From the NCBI RefSeq assembly GCF_008642235.1, contig NZ_SJEV01000001.1:2250400-2314399 (forward strand): DNA of 64,000 nucleotides, written 5' to 3'. Made by a program: the position numbers and the translations under genes. Origin of the DNA: Planctomonas psychrotolerans. GTDB taxonomy: Bacteria > Actinomycetota > Actinomycetes > Actinomycetales > Microbacteriaceae. The notes beneath the pieces were generated by a model that saw only the letters and a list, made by a program, of their open reading frames with translations, was not told the origin of the DNA and did no database searches. Shown piece after piece: positions 44,740 to 52,202 of this stretch (positions are counted from its first letter, which is position 1; each line of letters starts with the position of its first letter).

Positions 44740-45483
44740 GTGATCGACGTGGAACTGAAACGCCTGCCCGCCGGAACGGTGGCGATGCACGACGCGCGGC
44801 GAAAGCGCCGGTGGACCGTCGAGCTCGAGCCGTTCGAGATCGGCGTGTTCGCCGTCACGGAGGAGCTGTACGCCGAGCACGCGGATGCGCCGTCCGAGCA
44901 TCCCAGACGGCCGGCGACCGACATGAGCTGGTTCGCCACGGTGCGCTTCTGCAACGCGCTGTCGGAGTGGGAGGGGTTCGACCCGGCATACCGGTTCGAC
45001 GGCGTGGACGTGGTGTGGGACGTGACGTCGGACGGTTACCGTCTGCCCACGGAGGCCGAGTGGGAGTACGCCTGCCGGGCGGGATCGACGAAGCCGCACT
45101 ACGGCCCGCTGGACGAGATCGCCTGGACCGCGGCGGACGGGGTAAGTGCCCCGCAGAACGTCGGCGGCAAACTGCCCAACCTGAACGGACTGTTCGACAC
45201 GCTTGGCAACGCGTGGGAGTGGTGCTGGGATCTGCTCGATCCGGCCCGGTACGACGACTACCGGGTGTTCCGCGGCGGCGGATTCGCCGACGACGCTTGG
45301 AGTGCGCGGGCGTCGACGCGGCGCGGAGGCGGGCCGCGCATGCACCACGACGACGTGGGGTTCCGTGTCGCGCGGGGCGGTTTCGACGCCGACGGGGAGG
45401 CGCAGGGCTGGTCGGCGCTCGCCGACCGGGAGCGCGCCGCCTACGACGGTCCGGTACCGCCGGGCTGGACACCCCGGCGCTGA
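44740..45483 (+). CDS. Formylglycine-generating-enzyme-fold (SUMF1-like) protein
   Basis: About 247-aa protein of the FGE-sulfatase/SUMF1 fold. Visible motifs: VAMHDARRKRRWTVELEPFEIG, PATDMSWFATVRFCNALSEWEG, GYRLPTEAEWEYACRAGS, NLNGLFDTLGNAWEWCWDL and FRGGGFADDAW with the ending HHDDVGFRVARGG. The redox or copper-binding Cys pair of true FGEs, expected after the RGGG segment, is absent (SARASTRRGGG here), so sulfatase maturation is unlikely. No sulfatase is nearby. Start GTG 44740, alternative ATG 44722. The 3' end is partly duplicated downstream. Confidence 0.82.
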   Translation: MIDVELKRLPAGTVAMHDARRKRRWTVELEPFEIGVFAVTEELYAEHADAPSEHPRRPATDMSWFATVRFCNALSEWEGFDPAYRFDGVDVVWDVTSDGYRLPTEAEWEYACRAGSTKPHYGPLDEIAWTAADGVSAPQNVGGKLPNLNGLFDTLGNAWEWCWDLLDPARYDDYRVFRGGGFADDAWSARASTRRGGGPRMHHDDVGFRVARGGFDADGEAQGWSALADRERAAYDGPVPPGWTPRR

Positions 45484-45547
45484 CCCTGAGGAACGGCCCC
45501 ATCCCGCCGGGCCGGACGCCCGGGCGTTGACCCGGAGGGACAGCCCC
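45457..45547 (+). repeat. Imperfect 44-bp tandem duplication over the gene's stop codon
   Basis: 45457-45500 and 45504-45547 match at 37 of 44 positions with a 47-bp period. The first copy spans the last eight codons and stop of the FGE-fold gene; the second lies in the following non-coding space. This suggests an old slippage or unequal exchange event. Confidence 0.75.
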
Positions 45548-45619
45548 ACCCCTACAGGCTGCAATCCCAGCGCCGACTCCGGAAGGACGGACACAGCCCG
45601 ACGGGATGGGGGAAGACGG

Positions 45620-46663
45620 TTACCGCTCGTCGACCCGCGTGATGGTGGTGGACTCGGCGATGTCATCCGCGTCCTCAGGAGTGAGTGGAGCCGGCGGGCG
45701 GCCATCGTTCCTGGTCTTGAGGAGGCTCGCCACGGTCGCGACGGTGATGGTCGCGGCGATGAAGAGCAGCGAGAACCAGATGGGGATCTCCGGCGCCCAC
45801 TCGAACGGCTGTCCGCCGTTGATGAACGGGAGCTCGTTCACGTGCATCGCGTGCAGAACCAGCTTCACGCCGATGAACGCGAGGATGACGGCGAGGCCCT
45901 GCGCGAGGTACACCAGTCGTTCAAGCAGTCCGCCGATGAGGAAGAAGAGCTGCCTCAGTCCCATCAGCGCGAACGCGTTGGCGGTGAAGACGATGTAGGC
46001 CTCCTCCGTCAGCCCGTAGATGGCCGGGATCGAGTCGAGAGCGAACACGACGTCGATGAATCCGATGGCGACGATGGTCAGGAACATCGGCGTCACCCAG
46101 CGCCGGCCGTCCTTGCGCACGGTCAGCTTGTCACCGTGGTACTCGTCGGTGACCGGCAGGATGCGGCGCACGAACCGCATGAACCGGCCGTCTGCGGGGT
46201 TGCTGCTGTGGCCTCCCCGGGCCTGCTGGTAGGCGAGCACCAGCAGGAACGCGCCGAAGATGTAGAACACCCAGGAGAAGTTCGCGATGAGCGCCGCTCC
46301 GACGGCGATGAACCCGCCGCGGAGGATCAGGGCGATGACGATGCCGATCATCAGCACTTTCTGCTGATAGATCTTCGGAACCGCGAAGCCGGTCATCACG
46401 ATGAGGAAGACGAAGAGGTTGTCCACCGACAACGCCTTCTCCGTGAGATAACCGGCGAAGTACTCACCGCCGAAGGTCCACCCGGAGACCACACCGATCC
46501 CGACGCCGAACACGAGGGCGAGGCCGATGTAGAACGCCGACCAGCGGGCCGATTCGCTGATCGACGGCGCGTGCGGCTTGCGCACGTGCACGAAGAACTC
46601 GTAGATGAAGAACGCGATAGTGACCGCGATGGTGATAGCCCAGACGAGCGGGGTGACATTCAC
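45620..46663 (-). CDS. TerC family membrane protein
   Basis: 347-aa polytopic protein of the TerC/Alx family, implicated in Mn2+ export and metallation of secreted proteins. About nine helices. Signature acidic residues lie in EKALSVDNLFVFLIVM near residue 85 and GFIDVVFALDSIPAIYGL near 205, followed by FIVFTANAFALMGLRQLFFL-like VFTANAFALMGLRQLFF. The C-terminus is charged. GTG start 46663 has GGAG 6 nt upstream. The yybP-ykoY riboswitch directly upstream supports manganese control. Confidence 0.93.
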   Translation of the reverse strand: MNVTPLVWAITIAVTIAFFIYEFFVHVRKPHAPSISESARWSAFYIGLALVFGVGIGVVSGWTFGGEYFAGYLTEKALSVDNLFVFLIVMTGFAVPKIYQQKVLMIGIVIALILRGGFIAVGAALIANFSWVFYIFGAFLLVLAYQQARGGHSSNPADGRFMRFVRRILPVTDEYHGDKLTVRKDGRRWVTPMFLTIVAIGFIDVVFALDSIPAIYGLTEEAYIVFTANAFALMGLRQLFFLIGGLLERLVYLAQGLAVILAFIGVKLVLHAMHVNELPFINGGQPFEWAPEIPIWFSLLFIAATITVATVASLLKTRNDGRPPAPLTPEDADDIAESTTITRVDER

Positions 46664-46696
46664 AGGAACTCCAAACCTGGCGTGAACCGATCAACG

Positions 46697-46791
46697 CCAA
46701 GGTCTCTTCCATTCCCGAACCGGGAACCGGTGACCCGGGATGCAACGCGCATCCGTAATGACGAGCCGGCCGTGGTGGAGTACTCCCCTTG
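46697..46791 (-). promoter_or_regulatory. yybP-ykoY (Mn2+) riboswitch upstream of terC
   Basis: On the minus strand the leader has the two conserved loops of this class: AAGGGGAGTA at the 5' side (plus-strand 46781-46790) and GAAGAGACCTT at the 3' side (46699-46709). A P1 helix joins them (CAAGG with CCTTG). Internal paired arms lie between, including CCGGGTCACCGG-type elements. It ends about 33 nt before the GTG start, so it probably controls translation or early termination. Genes of the TerC family are the classic partners of this riboswitch. Confidence 0.85.
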
Positions 46792-46893
46792 ATGACTCCA
46801 GCCTAGGGGATGTCGCCGTGCGTTCCTGAACAGGTGGCTGGGCTTCATGGTGGGGTGGCGTCCCGTGTTGGGTGGACCCCGCGGCGTCAGACG

Positions 46894-47334
46894 TCAGTTC
46901 ACCGATGTGGAGGCGGGGCCGGGTTCCGAGCGAGGCCCCGAAATCTGGTCGATCAGCGCTCGGATGGACACATACGCCCGCAACTCGGTGATGCCGGCCT
47001 CGGTCACGTCGTAGAACACCGTGTACGGCAGTCGGACGCGGCTGCCGGACGCCGGCACACCGCCGAAGTCTCCGATATGCGTGCCGACGAAGACCATCTC
47101 TACGGCGGCGACGCCGTCACCCACGGCAAGGTGCCGCATCTCGGGGTGCGCATCGAACATGCGAGTGTGCAGCGCCACGATGAAACTGCGGACAGCATCC
47201 CTCCCGCGCATGGTGTCGCCCGTCTCCATGGTCGTCCAGAGGATGTCGGGGGCGTAGTACTGAGCGAAATCCCCGCCGTTGAGGAGGGCTTCGAAGTAGG
47301 CGTTCATGAGTTGCGTGGTTTCATCGCGAGACAT
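46894..47334 (-). CDS. SnoaL-like / NTF2-fold protein
   Basis: 146-aa cone-shaped NTF2-fold protein of the SnoaL/ketosteroid-isomerase-like group. Pattern TTQLMNAYFEALLNGGDFAQYYAPDI, then DTMRGRDAVRSFIVALHTRMFDAHPEM and GVAAVEMVFVGTHIGDFGG. Such proteins are small-molecule isomerases, cyclases or binding proteins; no active-site assignment can be made. Start ATG 47334 with GAAAGGGG upstream. Single gene. Confidence 0.82.
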   Translation of the reverse strand: MSRDETTQLMNAYFEALLNGGDFAQYYAPDILWTTMETGDTMRGRDAVRSFIVALHTRMFDAHPEMRHLAVGDGVAAVEMVFVGTHIGDFGGVPASGSRVRLPYTVFYDVTEAGITELRAYVSIRALIDQISGPRSEPGPASTSVN

Positions 47335-47715
47335 TGCTCGCCCCTTTCACGGGGTCATCTGCGTGAGAAGGAAGAAGCGCCGTGAGAGCGCCGTGGCCGA
47401 CCGAGCCGGGAAGACGATCGCCGCTGACGTTGCGCGAAGCGGTCGACCCGGCTGCCATCGGGACGTGGACATGCGTCCGCGTGAATGGCCTTCGTGAAGA
47501 GCGGTCGTCGACACCGGCTCGGGGCGTCGTCGAGAGAGGTATCGGGTGATCTTCTCGCGCTGCACGGTACTCCCGCGTCGACTGGTTCCCCGGTCATCGA
47601 TGACCGATAGGGCGCCAGAATACACCCGCCGTGATGTGGCCTGAAGGGACGTGTTCACGTCGTCTTTGCGCCGCCGAATCCATCAGTTGAAGCGGGTCTG
47701 GGCACCCGGTTCCGC
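47335..47715. other. 380-bp region with no recognised gene
   Basis: It contains the ribosome site and probably the promoter of the SnoaL-like gene at its left end. I see no convincing coding frame, RNA gene or repeat in the remainder. A minus-strand frame at 47347-47658 has poor, Arg/Ser-rich composition. Confidence 0.5.
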
Positions 47716-48768
47716 CTAACGGGTCGGCGGGGGAGCGGTGGACTCGCGCGGCACGAGCACGGCGGGGAGCACGCGACGTTCCAGGCGCTCGCCGGTCTCG
47801 ATGTGGTGGCGGATCATGTCGAATGACTCCGTGCCGAGGGTGTGGAAGTCCATGTAGATCGACGACAGCGGCGGCTCGAAAAAAGCGGCGTCGGGCATGT
47901 CGTCGACCCCGATGATCGAGTAATCCAGCGGTGCCGCGTATCCGCGTGTGCGCATCGCACGGAGGAAGCCGAGCGCGATCTGGTCGTTACCGGCGAACAC
48001 CCCCGTGAAGGCATCCGGGTCGGCGGCCAGACCGGCGGCGAAGCCGGCCTCCGCGGACCAGCCCGAGCCGCCCACGATGTCGAGCGGCGCGAGATCCGCC
48101 TCGCGGAGCGCATCCTCATAGCCCCGCACGCGCTCGTACGTCTCGTTCAATCGGGGTGGTCCGCCCACGTGCAGGATGCGGGTGTGCCCCAGTTCGATCA
48201 GGTGTCGCGTAGCAAGGTAACCCGCCTGATGAGAATCGACGGTGGCGGAGTCGACGCTCAGCTGTGTCCGACCGGAGATCGTGAGCACCGGAAGGGTCTC
48301 CCAGATCCGTTCGAACAGGGCCTCGGAGTCCTGATCTGAGGTGGCGAGGAGGATCCCGTCCACCTGGAACGACTGCAGGTTGTCCAGCGCCCGCTGCGCC
48401 TCCGCCATCGCCCCCGGGTCGCTGGGTGCCGCCTCGATCTGGGCGATCGCGAGGGAGTAGTCGGTAGCCCGGGCTGCGGCACTGAGACCGGCGAGGAGGG
48501 TCGCCATGCCGTAGTTCAGCTCGCCTATGGCCATCACGCCGATGGTGCGGGTGTGATTGGCGCGCAGATTTCGGGCCACGAGATTCGGGCGGAAGTTGAG
48601 TGCGGCGACCGCCGCCTCGATGCGCTCGCGCGCATCCGCGCTTACATAGCTCGTGCCGGTGAAATAGCGCGACACCGTCTGCGCGGAGACGCCGGCGAGC
48701 CGGCCGACGTCGGCCATGCTCGCGCGAGCGCGCACGGGACGCCTCGGCGTCTTCGACGTCGCACTCAC
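47716..48768 (-). CDS. LacI-family transcriptional regulator
   Basis: 350-aa repressor. N-terminal HTH ADVGRLAGVSAQTVSRYF with hinge helix (about residues 18-70; NLVARNLRANHTRTIGVMA), then a periplasmic-binding-protein-like effector domain (HLIELGHTRILHVGGPP, AVFAGNDQIALGFLRAM-like FAGNDQIALGFLRAM, IIGVDDMPDA). Start GTG 48768 has GGGAGGA 5 nt upstream. Divergent from the sugar ABC operon, with two 14-bp operator-like sites between them, so it very likely controls that operon in response to the imported sugar. Confidence 0.93.
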   Translation of the reverse strand: MSATSKTPRRPVRARASMADVGRLAGVSAQTVSRYFTGTSYVSADARERIEAAVAALNFRPNLVARNLRANHTRTIGVMAIGELNYGMATLLAGLSAAARATDYSLAIAQIEAAPSDPGAMAEAQRALDNLQSFQVDGILLATSDQDSEALFERIWETLPVLTISGRTQLSVDSATVDSHQAGYLATRHLIELGHTRILHVGGPPRLNETYERVRGYEDALREADLAPLDIVGGSGWSAEAGFAAGLAADPDAFTGVFAGNDQIALGFLRAMRTRGYAAPLDYSIIGVDDMPDAAFFEPPLSSIYMDFHTLGTESFDMIRHHIETGERLERRVLPAVLVPRESTAPPPTR

Positions 48769-48875
48769 GGTCGTCCTCCCTTGCCGCGCGACGGGGTACC
48801 GCGACGGGTGCATCAGCCTAACCGAGCCGTCCGTCGCGCTTGACCAGTACCGATTCCGGCCGCGTTCGCACAATG

Positions 48876-48914
48876 TGTGATCGATAACTTGACACCAATG
48901 TGTGATCGCTAACA
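48876..48914. promoter_or_regulatory. Twin LacI-type operators
   Basis: Two near-identical sites, TGTGATCGATAACT (48876-48889) and TGTGATCGCTAACA (48901-48914), 25 bp apart, each inside a longer 18-bp direct repeat starting CAATG. The pattern TGTNATCGATNACA is almost palindromic with the central CG usual for LacI-family sites. The first abuts the -35 box, the second covers the spacer and part of the -10 box. Confidence 0.8.
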
Positions 48915-48918
48915 TAAT
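48889..48918 (+). promoter_or_regulatory. Sigma-70-type promoter of the sugar ABC operon
   Basis: TTGACA (48889-48894), 18-bp spacer, CATAAT (48913-48918). Transcription would start near 48925, about 67 nt before ATG 48992. Operators overlap it, consistent with repression. Confidence 0.75.
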
Positions 48919-48991
48919 CCAACGAGCGCGACTTCGCGCTTCCAACATCGGCGTTGACCTGGGCGACGCCGCACAGCGAAAGGACGCGAAG

Positions 48992-50251
48992 ATGCGTGCA
49001 CATTCGAAGGCCGCGGCACTGCTCGTGAGCGCCGTCACCGTGGCGGGACTGGCCGGCTGCGCCGGCGGAGGCTCGGACAGCGGCAAGACCGAGGTGACCT
49101 GGTTCAAGCTCACCGAGACGGCGGAGACCGCCAACGCCACGATCAAGGAGGTCATCGCCGACTTCGAGGAGGCGAACCCCGACATCGACATCGTGCTGGA
49201 GGAGCGGTCCACCGACGCGCACAAGGATGCGCTCCGCACCACGCTCGGCACCAGCGGCGCCCCGGACATCTTCTTCTCCTGGGCGGGCCCTGGACTCGGT
49301 GGCGAGTTCATCGAGGCGGGAGCGAGCCTCGACCTCGCCGAGTACTACGAGGAGTACGGCTGGGAGGAGCGCTTCTCGGAGGCCGCCATGGGCACGGTCA
49401 CCCAGTACGGCGGCTACGACGGCGTGCCGTACACCCAGCGCGGTGAGGCGCTGTTCTACAACAAGGAGCTCTTCGCCGAAGCGGGGATCGACGCGGCGCC
49501 CACCAGCTACGACGAGCTCGTGGCCGCGGCCGAGAAGCTCACTGCCGCGGGCATCACGCCCATCCAGTTCGGCGGCACCGTGAACTGGCACGTGATGCGC
49601 CTGCTCGACAGCATCCTCGAGACCAAGTGCGGTGAGGACGGCTACCAGGCCCTCGTCTCCGGCGAGGCCAGTTGGGCGGACGAGGAGTGCGTCACCGAGA
49701 CGTTCACCGAGTTCCAGACGTGGACGAGCGAGTACCTCAATCCCGGCTTCATCTCCATCAACAACGACGAGTCGAGCGCCCTCTTCTTCGGCGGGGAGGC
49801 CGCGATGGCCCTCGAGGGCGACTGGTTCAACCAGTCCGTGCGCGACAACGGTATGGACGAGGCGTCGGTCGGCGTCTTCCCGTTCCCCACCGGCACGGGA
49901 CGCATCTACGGCTTCAACGAGAACAACTACATCTCGGCCAACTCGGAGCACCCGGACGAGGCCGCCAAGTTCCTCGACTACATCACCTCGGAGGAGGCGC
50001 AGGAGAAGCTGATCGACGCGTTCGGTAGCCAGTCGGTGAACGTGAACGTGAAGCCGGAGGGCGGCAGCGAGCTCGACCAGGCGTGGACGCCGATCTTCGA
50101 GAACGCGACCGGCGTGTACATGAACAACGACCAGAACCTGTCGCTGGCACAGACCACGGAGTACTGGCGCATCCAGAACCTGGTCGCCACCGGGCAGCTC
50201 GACCCCGAGGATGCCGGCGCCGAGTTCCAGAAATTCATCGACCAGTCCTAG
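48992..50251 (+). CDS. Sugar ABC transporter solute-binding lipoprotein
   Basis: 419-aa family 1 extracellular solute-binding protein. Lipoprotein signal with lipobox LAGC (Cys23). Features: TEVTWFKLTETAETANATIKEV, FEEANPDIDIVLEE, GAPDIFFSWAGPGLGG, YNKELFAEAGI, and AAMALEGDWFNQSV, all as in carbohydrate-binding SBPs (MalE/UgpB-like). It captures an oligosaccharide or glycoside outside the membrane. ATG 48992 follows GAAAGGA. First gene of the operon SBP-permease-permease-glycosidase; no ATPase gene is present, so a shared MsiK-type ATPase encoded elsewhere is likely. Confidence 0.94.
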   Translation: MRAHSKAAALLVSAVTVAGLAGCAGGGSDSGKTEVTWFKLTETAETANATIKEVIADFEEANPDIDIVLEERSTDAHKDALRTTLGTSGAPDIFFSWAGPGLGGEFIEAGASLDLAEYYEEYGWEERFSEAAMGTVTQYGGYDGVPYTQRGEALFYNKELFAEAGIDAAPTSYDELVAAAEKLTAAGITPIQFGGTVNWHVMRLLDSILETKCGEDGYQALVSGEASWADEECVTETFTEFQTWTSEYLNPGFISINNDESSALFFGGEAAMALEGDWFNQSVRDNGMDEASVGVFPFPTGTGRIYGFNENNYISANSEHPDEAAKFLDYITSEEAQEKLIDAFGSQSVNVNVKPEGGSELDQAWTPIFENATGVYMNNDQNLSLAQTTEYWRIQNLVATGQLDPEDAGAEFQKFIDQS

Positions 50252-50337
50252 CGCACTCCGCAGTTCCCGGTCGGGGCGGCGGCTCACCGTCGCCCCGACC
50301 CATCTGATCCGCTCGTCGTTCCGTCAAGGAGAGCAGT

Positions 50338-51297
50338 ATGTCCACTTCCACCGCGCCGCCGCGCCCCCGGAGCACCTCCGGGTCACGGGCCCAGCGCAGA
50401 GCGGCGAAGGTCTCGAAGACGGGGTTCATCGCGGCGCTGCCGTTCCTCGCACCGGCCCTCGCCGCGTACCTCGTCTTCGTCGTCGGGCCGATGATCGAGT
50501 CGGTCCGAATCAGCTTCTTCGAGTGGTCCGGCTTCCAGGGAGCCCCGCAGGAGTTCGTCGGGTTCAAGAATTACGTACGCATCTTCACGCAGGACCCGGT
50601 GTTCTGGACGGCCCTGTCGAACACCATCATCTGGGTGCTGCTGTCGCTGGTCATCCCGGTCGCTCTCGGCCTCACCCTGGCCGTCGCGCTCAACCGCCCG
50701 CTGTTCGGCCGGAACGCGTTCCGGTCGCTCTTCTACATTCCGGGCGTGCTGGCCCCGATCGCCATCGCCAACATGTGGCGCTGGATGTACAACCCGAACT
50801 TCGGGGTCGGAGCGACGCTCGCCGAACTGTTCAACCTCCCGTGGCTCGGCGAGATCCAGTGGCTGGGTGATCAGAGGCTCGCGCTCTACTCGATCTTCGC
50901 CGCCTTCGTGTGGCAGATCGCTGGAACCAACATGGTGCTGTTCCTCGCGGGCCTGCAGTCGGTGGTGCCGGAGCACATCGAGGCGGCCAAGCTCGACGGC
51001 GCAAGCGGATGGCAGATCTTCCGCAACGTGACCTTCCCGGCTCTCCGCCCCATCACGGTGATCGTGGTCGTGCTCACCATCATCAACTCGATCAAGGTCT
51101 TCGACCTGATCGTCGGGATGACCGGTGGTGGCCCGGCGCAGAAGACGCAGGTGCTCGCGCTCTGGTCGTTCACCCAGTCCTTCGGCAATAACGAATACGG
51201 CATGGGCAACGCCATCGCCACCGTGCTGCTCATCATCACCCTGATCATCGTCGTGCCCTACATGGTCTGGACTGCCCGGCAGGAGAAGAACTCGTGA
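50338..51297 (+). CDS. Sugar ABC transporter permease (MalF/UgpA-like)
   Basis: 319-aa membrane subunit with six helices. N-terminal basic residues, first helix about 35-58 (FIAALPFLAPALAAYLVFVV), then the EAA loop AAKLDGASGWQIFRNVTFPAL, which contacts the ATPase, at about 220-240. ATG 50338 with AAGGAGAGC. Its stop overlaps the next permease start (GTGA). Confidence 0.94.
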   Translation: MSTSTAPPRPRSTSGSRAQRRAAKVSKTGFIAALPFLAPALAAYLVFVVGPMIESVRISFFEWSGFQGAPQEFVGFKNYVRIFTQDPVFWTALSNTIIWVLLSLVIPVALGLTLAVALNRPLFGRNAFRSLFYIPGVLAPIAIANMWRWMYNPNFGVGATLAELFNLPWLGEIQWLGDQRLALYSIFAAFVWQIAGTNMVLFLAGLQSVVPEHIEAAKLDGASGWQIFRNVTFPALRPITVIVVVLTIINSIKVFDLIVGMTGGGPAQKTQVLALWSFTQSFGNNEYGMGNAIATVLLIITLIIVVPYMVWTARQEKNS

Positions 51298-52199
51298 GTC
51301 TCTCAACCGTCCCTCCCGCGGCCGTCCCGGCCGCCGCCCCGAAGCCCCGGCGCAAGGCGCGCTTCGGATCGGGAAAACACGACTACGTGCGCGCCGGTCT
51401 GTGGATCGCGCTGCTCTTCGCGGTCTTCATCTGGACCATCCCGCTAATCTTCATGATCTTCACCTCGCTGAAGAGCGAGGCGGACATCTTCGGGACCCCC
51501 GCGTTCGTGCCGCCGTGGAACCCGGAGTGGGGCAACTACGTGTCGGCGCTCGACCGCGGCAACCTGCTCAACGCGGGGGCGAACAGCTTGATCATCGCCG
51601 TCTTCAAGGTGCCGATCGGCCTGCTCATCTCGGCGGCGGCAGCGTTCGCCCTTGCGCGCCTCAAGTTCCGCCGCCAGCGGCTGCTCATGGGCGTGATCGC
51701 CATGGGCGCGATGGTGCCCATCCAGGTCGCGATCGCCCCGCTGTTCCAGGTGATCATGGGGCTCAACCTGCTGAGCACCCACGTCGGCGTGATCCTGCCC
51801 TACATCGCATTCGGACTGCCGTACCAGACCTTCATCATGTACGGCTTCTTCCGGGCGATTCCGGTGGAGATCGACGAGAGCGCGAGGATGGACGGCGCCG
51901 GCAACTGGCGCCTGTTCCTGCAGATCATCCTACCGCTGTCACTGCCGGCGCTCGCCGCCCTGTTCATCCTCGACTTCGTCGCCACCTGGAACGAGTACTC
52001 GATCGCCCTGGCGCTGCTGCAGAGCCAGGACTCGTGGACCATCCCGCTCGCCATCCAGGGCTTCCAGTCCCAGTTCACCAGTTCCTATGGACCCTTGAAC
52101 GCGTTCACCATCATGTCGGTCTTCCCCGTGCTGATCGTGTACCTCATGTTCCAGCGCTACTTCGTCGAGGGCGCCTTCGCCGGCGCCGTGAAAGGCTGA
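51294..52199 (+). CDS. Carbohydrate ABC transporter permease (MalG/UgpE-like)
   Basis: 301-aa partner permease with six helices; first helix about 38-60 (LWIALLFAVFIWTIPLIFMI). EAA loop ESARMDGAGNWRLFLQIILP at about 196-216. Typical of CUT1 family. Overlaps the first permease by 4 bp and is separated from the glycosidase gene by only 3 bp. Confidence 0.94.
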   Translation: MSLSTVPPAAVPAAAPKPRRKARFGSGKHDYVRAGLWIALLFAVFIWTIPLIFMIFTSLKSEADIFGTPAFVPPWNPEWGNYVSALDRGNLLNAGANSLIIAVFKVPIGLLISAAAAFALARLKFRRQRLLMGVIAMGAMVPIQVAIAPLFQVIMGLNLLSTHVGVILPYIAFGLPYQTFIMYGFFRAIPVEIDESARMDGAGNWRLFLQIILPLSLPALAALFILDFVATWNEYSIALALLQSQDSWTIPLAIQGFQSQFTSSYGPLNAFTIMSVFPVLIVYLMFQRYFVEGAFAGAVKG

Positions 52200-52202
52200 C
52201 CC

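Noticed and set aside
44533-45705. Upstream extension of the small 98-aa gene through the REP elements and opposite the FGE-fold gene
   Set aside because: Open only because stop codons are rare; ATG 44532 begins the conserved protein.
47347-47658. Possible 103-aa gene on the minus strand
   Set aside because: Arg/Ser/Thr-rich without a recognisable pattern or ribosome site.
49227-50028. Ser/Arg/Pro-rich alternate frames within the solute-binding protein gene
   Set aside because: Typical GC-skew artefacts of a high-GC coding region.
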